Source: Anastrepha obliqua
Lineage: Eukaryota; Arthropoda; Insecta; Diptera; Tephritidae
DNA length: 64,000 nucleotides
Direction of reading: 5' to 3'
Assembly (NCBI RefSeq): GCF_027943255.1
Contig: NC_072892.1
Location: forward strand, 167,960,792-168,024,791
This document shows, one piece after another, positions 63,581 through 64,000 of the stretch. Made by a program: the position numbers and the translations under genes. Within the stretch, counting starts at the first letter, position 1; every line of letters begins with the position of its first letter. The notes beneath the pieces were generated by a model. The model was given only the letters and a program-made list of their open reading frames with translations, was not told the origin of the DNA and ran no database searches.

Positions 63581-64000
63581 CAGGGTGGGCCATTTAGCGT
63601 TTGCTTTTTGAACCACCTATTTTTTTGAGAATGGTAACATAAATGACATGTCAAATGTGTTCATAATTTACTTAAAGGTTTGATATTTACGAAATGGGAC
63701 GCTTTACCCTTGAATAAAATTGGGAAATATTGAAAACCTATTTCCAAAGTGGTGAGTCTTCTTCTTCTTTTCTGATGAAGATCATTTTCACATCGGTGGT
63801 AAGTCAATAAGCAAAATTGTCGGATTTGGGGCTCAGAAAATCCACACGTCACTGTAGAGAAGCAAAGGCATCCACAAGGAGTCACTGTTTGGTCTGGCGG
63901 TATCATCGGGCCATTTTTTTCGAAAATGAGCGAGGGGCCGCGGTTACAGTAAATGGCGAGCGTTACCGTGACATGCTCAACGAGTTGTTTCCAAAAATTG
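63581..64000 (+). mobile_element. Internally deleted DD41D mariner-like element, copy 2, cut by window end
   Basis: It starts cagggtgggccatttagcg after TA (63579-63580) and runs about 93 percent identical by eye to 16588-17000. It shares the direct junction of YFQSGES to FFFSDEDHF. The word tctgatgaagatcatttt is better preserved here than in copy 1. A stop replaces the Gln early in the first frame (TLE then stop then NWEIL), and the segment around tggtctggcgg has a small deletion. The right end lies outside the window. Confidence 0.8.

Noticed and set aside
1..64000. CRISPR arrays, bacterial operons, phage or rRNA genes
   Set aside because: No regularly spaced repeats, no bacterial-type gene packing and no rRNA blocks were seen; all signs point to an insect nuclear genome.

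Overview
This 64 kb window looks like intergenic or intronic DNA of a large, repeat-rich higher-fly genome, most likely a true fruit fly (Tephritidae). The base composition is strongly AT-rich, there are many (ATAC)n and (CA)n microsatellites and very short GT-AG introns, and the transposable elements are types common in flies. The tephritid assignment is an inference: DD41D mariner-like elements were first named from Ceratitis (rosa). No complete host protein-coding gene is visible, and there is nothing prokaryotic (no operons, CRISPR or rRNA).

Most of the recognisable content is transposons. (1) DD41D Tc1/mariner elements: one looks complete, with matching terminal inverted repeats, flanking TA and an uninterrupted 360-codon transposase (10917-12228). 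A second full-length copy is broken (21979-23278). Two copies share one internal deletion (16588-17430 and 63581-end). There are also fragments at 2.4, 4.7, 33.4 and 55.7 kb. (2) Other cut-and-paste elements: a classical DD34D mariner with mutated catalytic residues (23725-24576), a second mariner remnant at 40.5 kb, a Tc1-like element with 222-bp inverted arms and a 52-nt intron (56952-58619), a deleted Tc1-like element (30918-31772), a 1.2 kb non-coding TIR element (8906-10108) and two copies of a short MITE (16408-16585, 26699-26864). (3) A 2.5 kb element at 41609-44105 encoding a cysteine-rich, DDE-like protein unlike the Tc1/mariner enzymes. This is the most unusual object here.

(4) Non-LTR retrotransposon remains, all 5'-truncated and decayed: RTE-like pieces (12.4, 18.6, 36.8, 49.2, 53.2, 55.0 and 59.2 kb), R1-clade pieces (2.97-4.15, 13.97-14.73, 24.7-25.9 and 54.4 kb), RNase H-bearing I/LOA/R1-type pieces (5.5, 20, 29.9, 32.3, 47, 48, 49.7 and 59.8 kb) and Jockey pieces (28.55-29.77, 58.8 and 61.2 kb). 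(5) A tRNA-derived SINE with copies at 2.1, 26.4 and 41.1 kb and smaller pieces.

Between these lie blocks with microsatellites and little transposon sequence (about 26.9-28.5, 33.8-35.7, 37.8-40.4, 44.4-47.0, 51-53.2 and 61.3-63.5 kb) that probably represent unique host DNA. One holds a candidate host exon with good splice signals (45270-45663), and one holds a TATA-type promoter-like sequence (about 38239). The window reads as a nested graveyard of elements around small islands of host sequence, with one element that may still be able to move.
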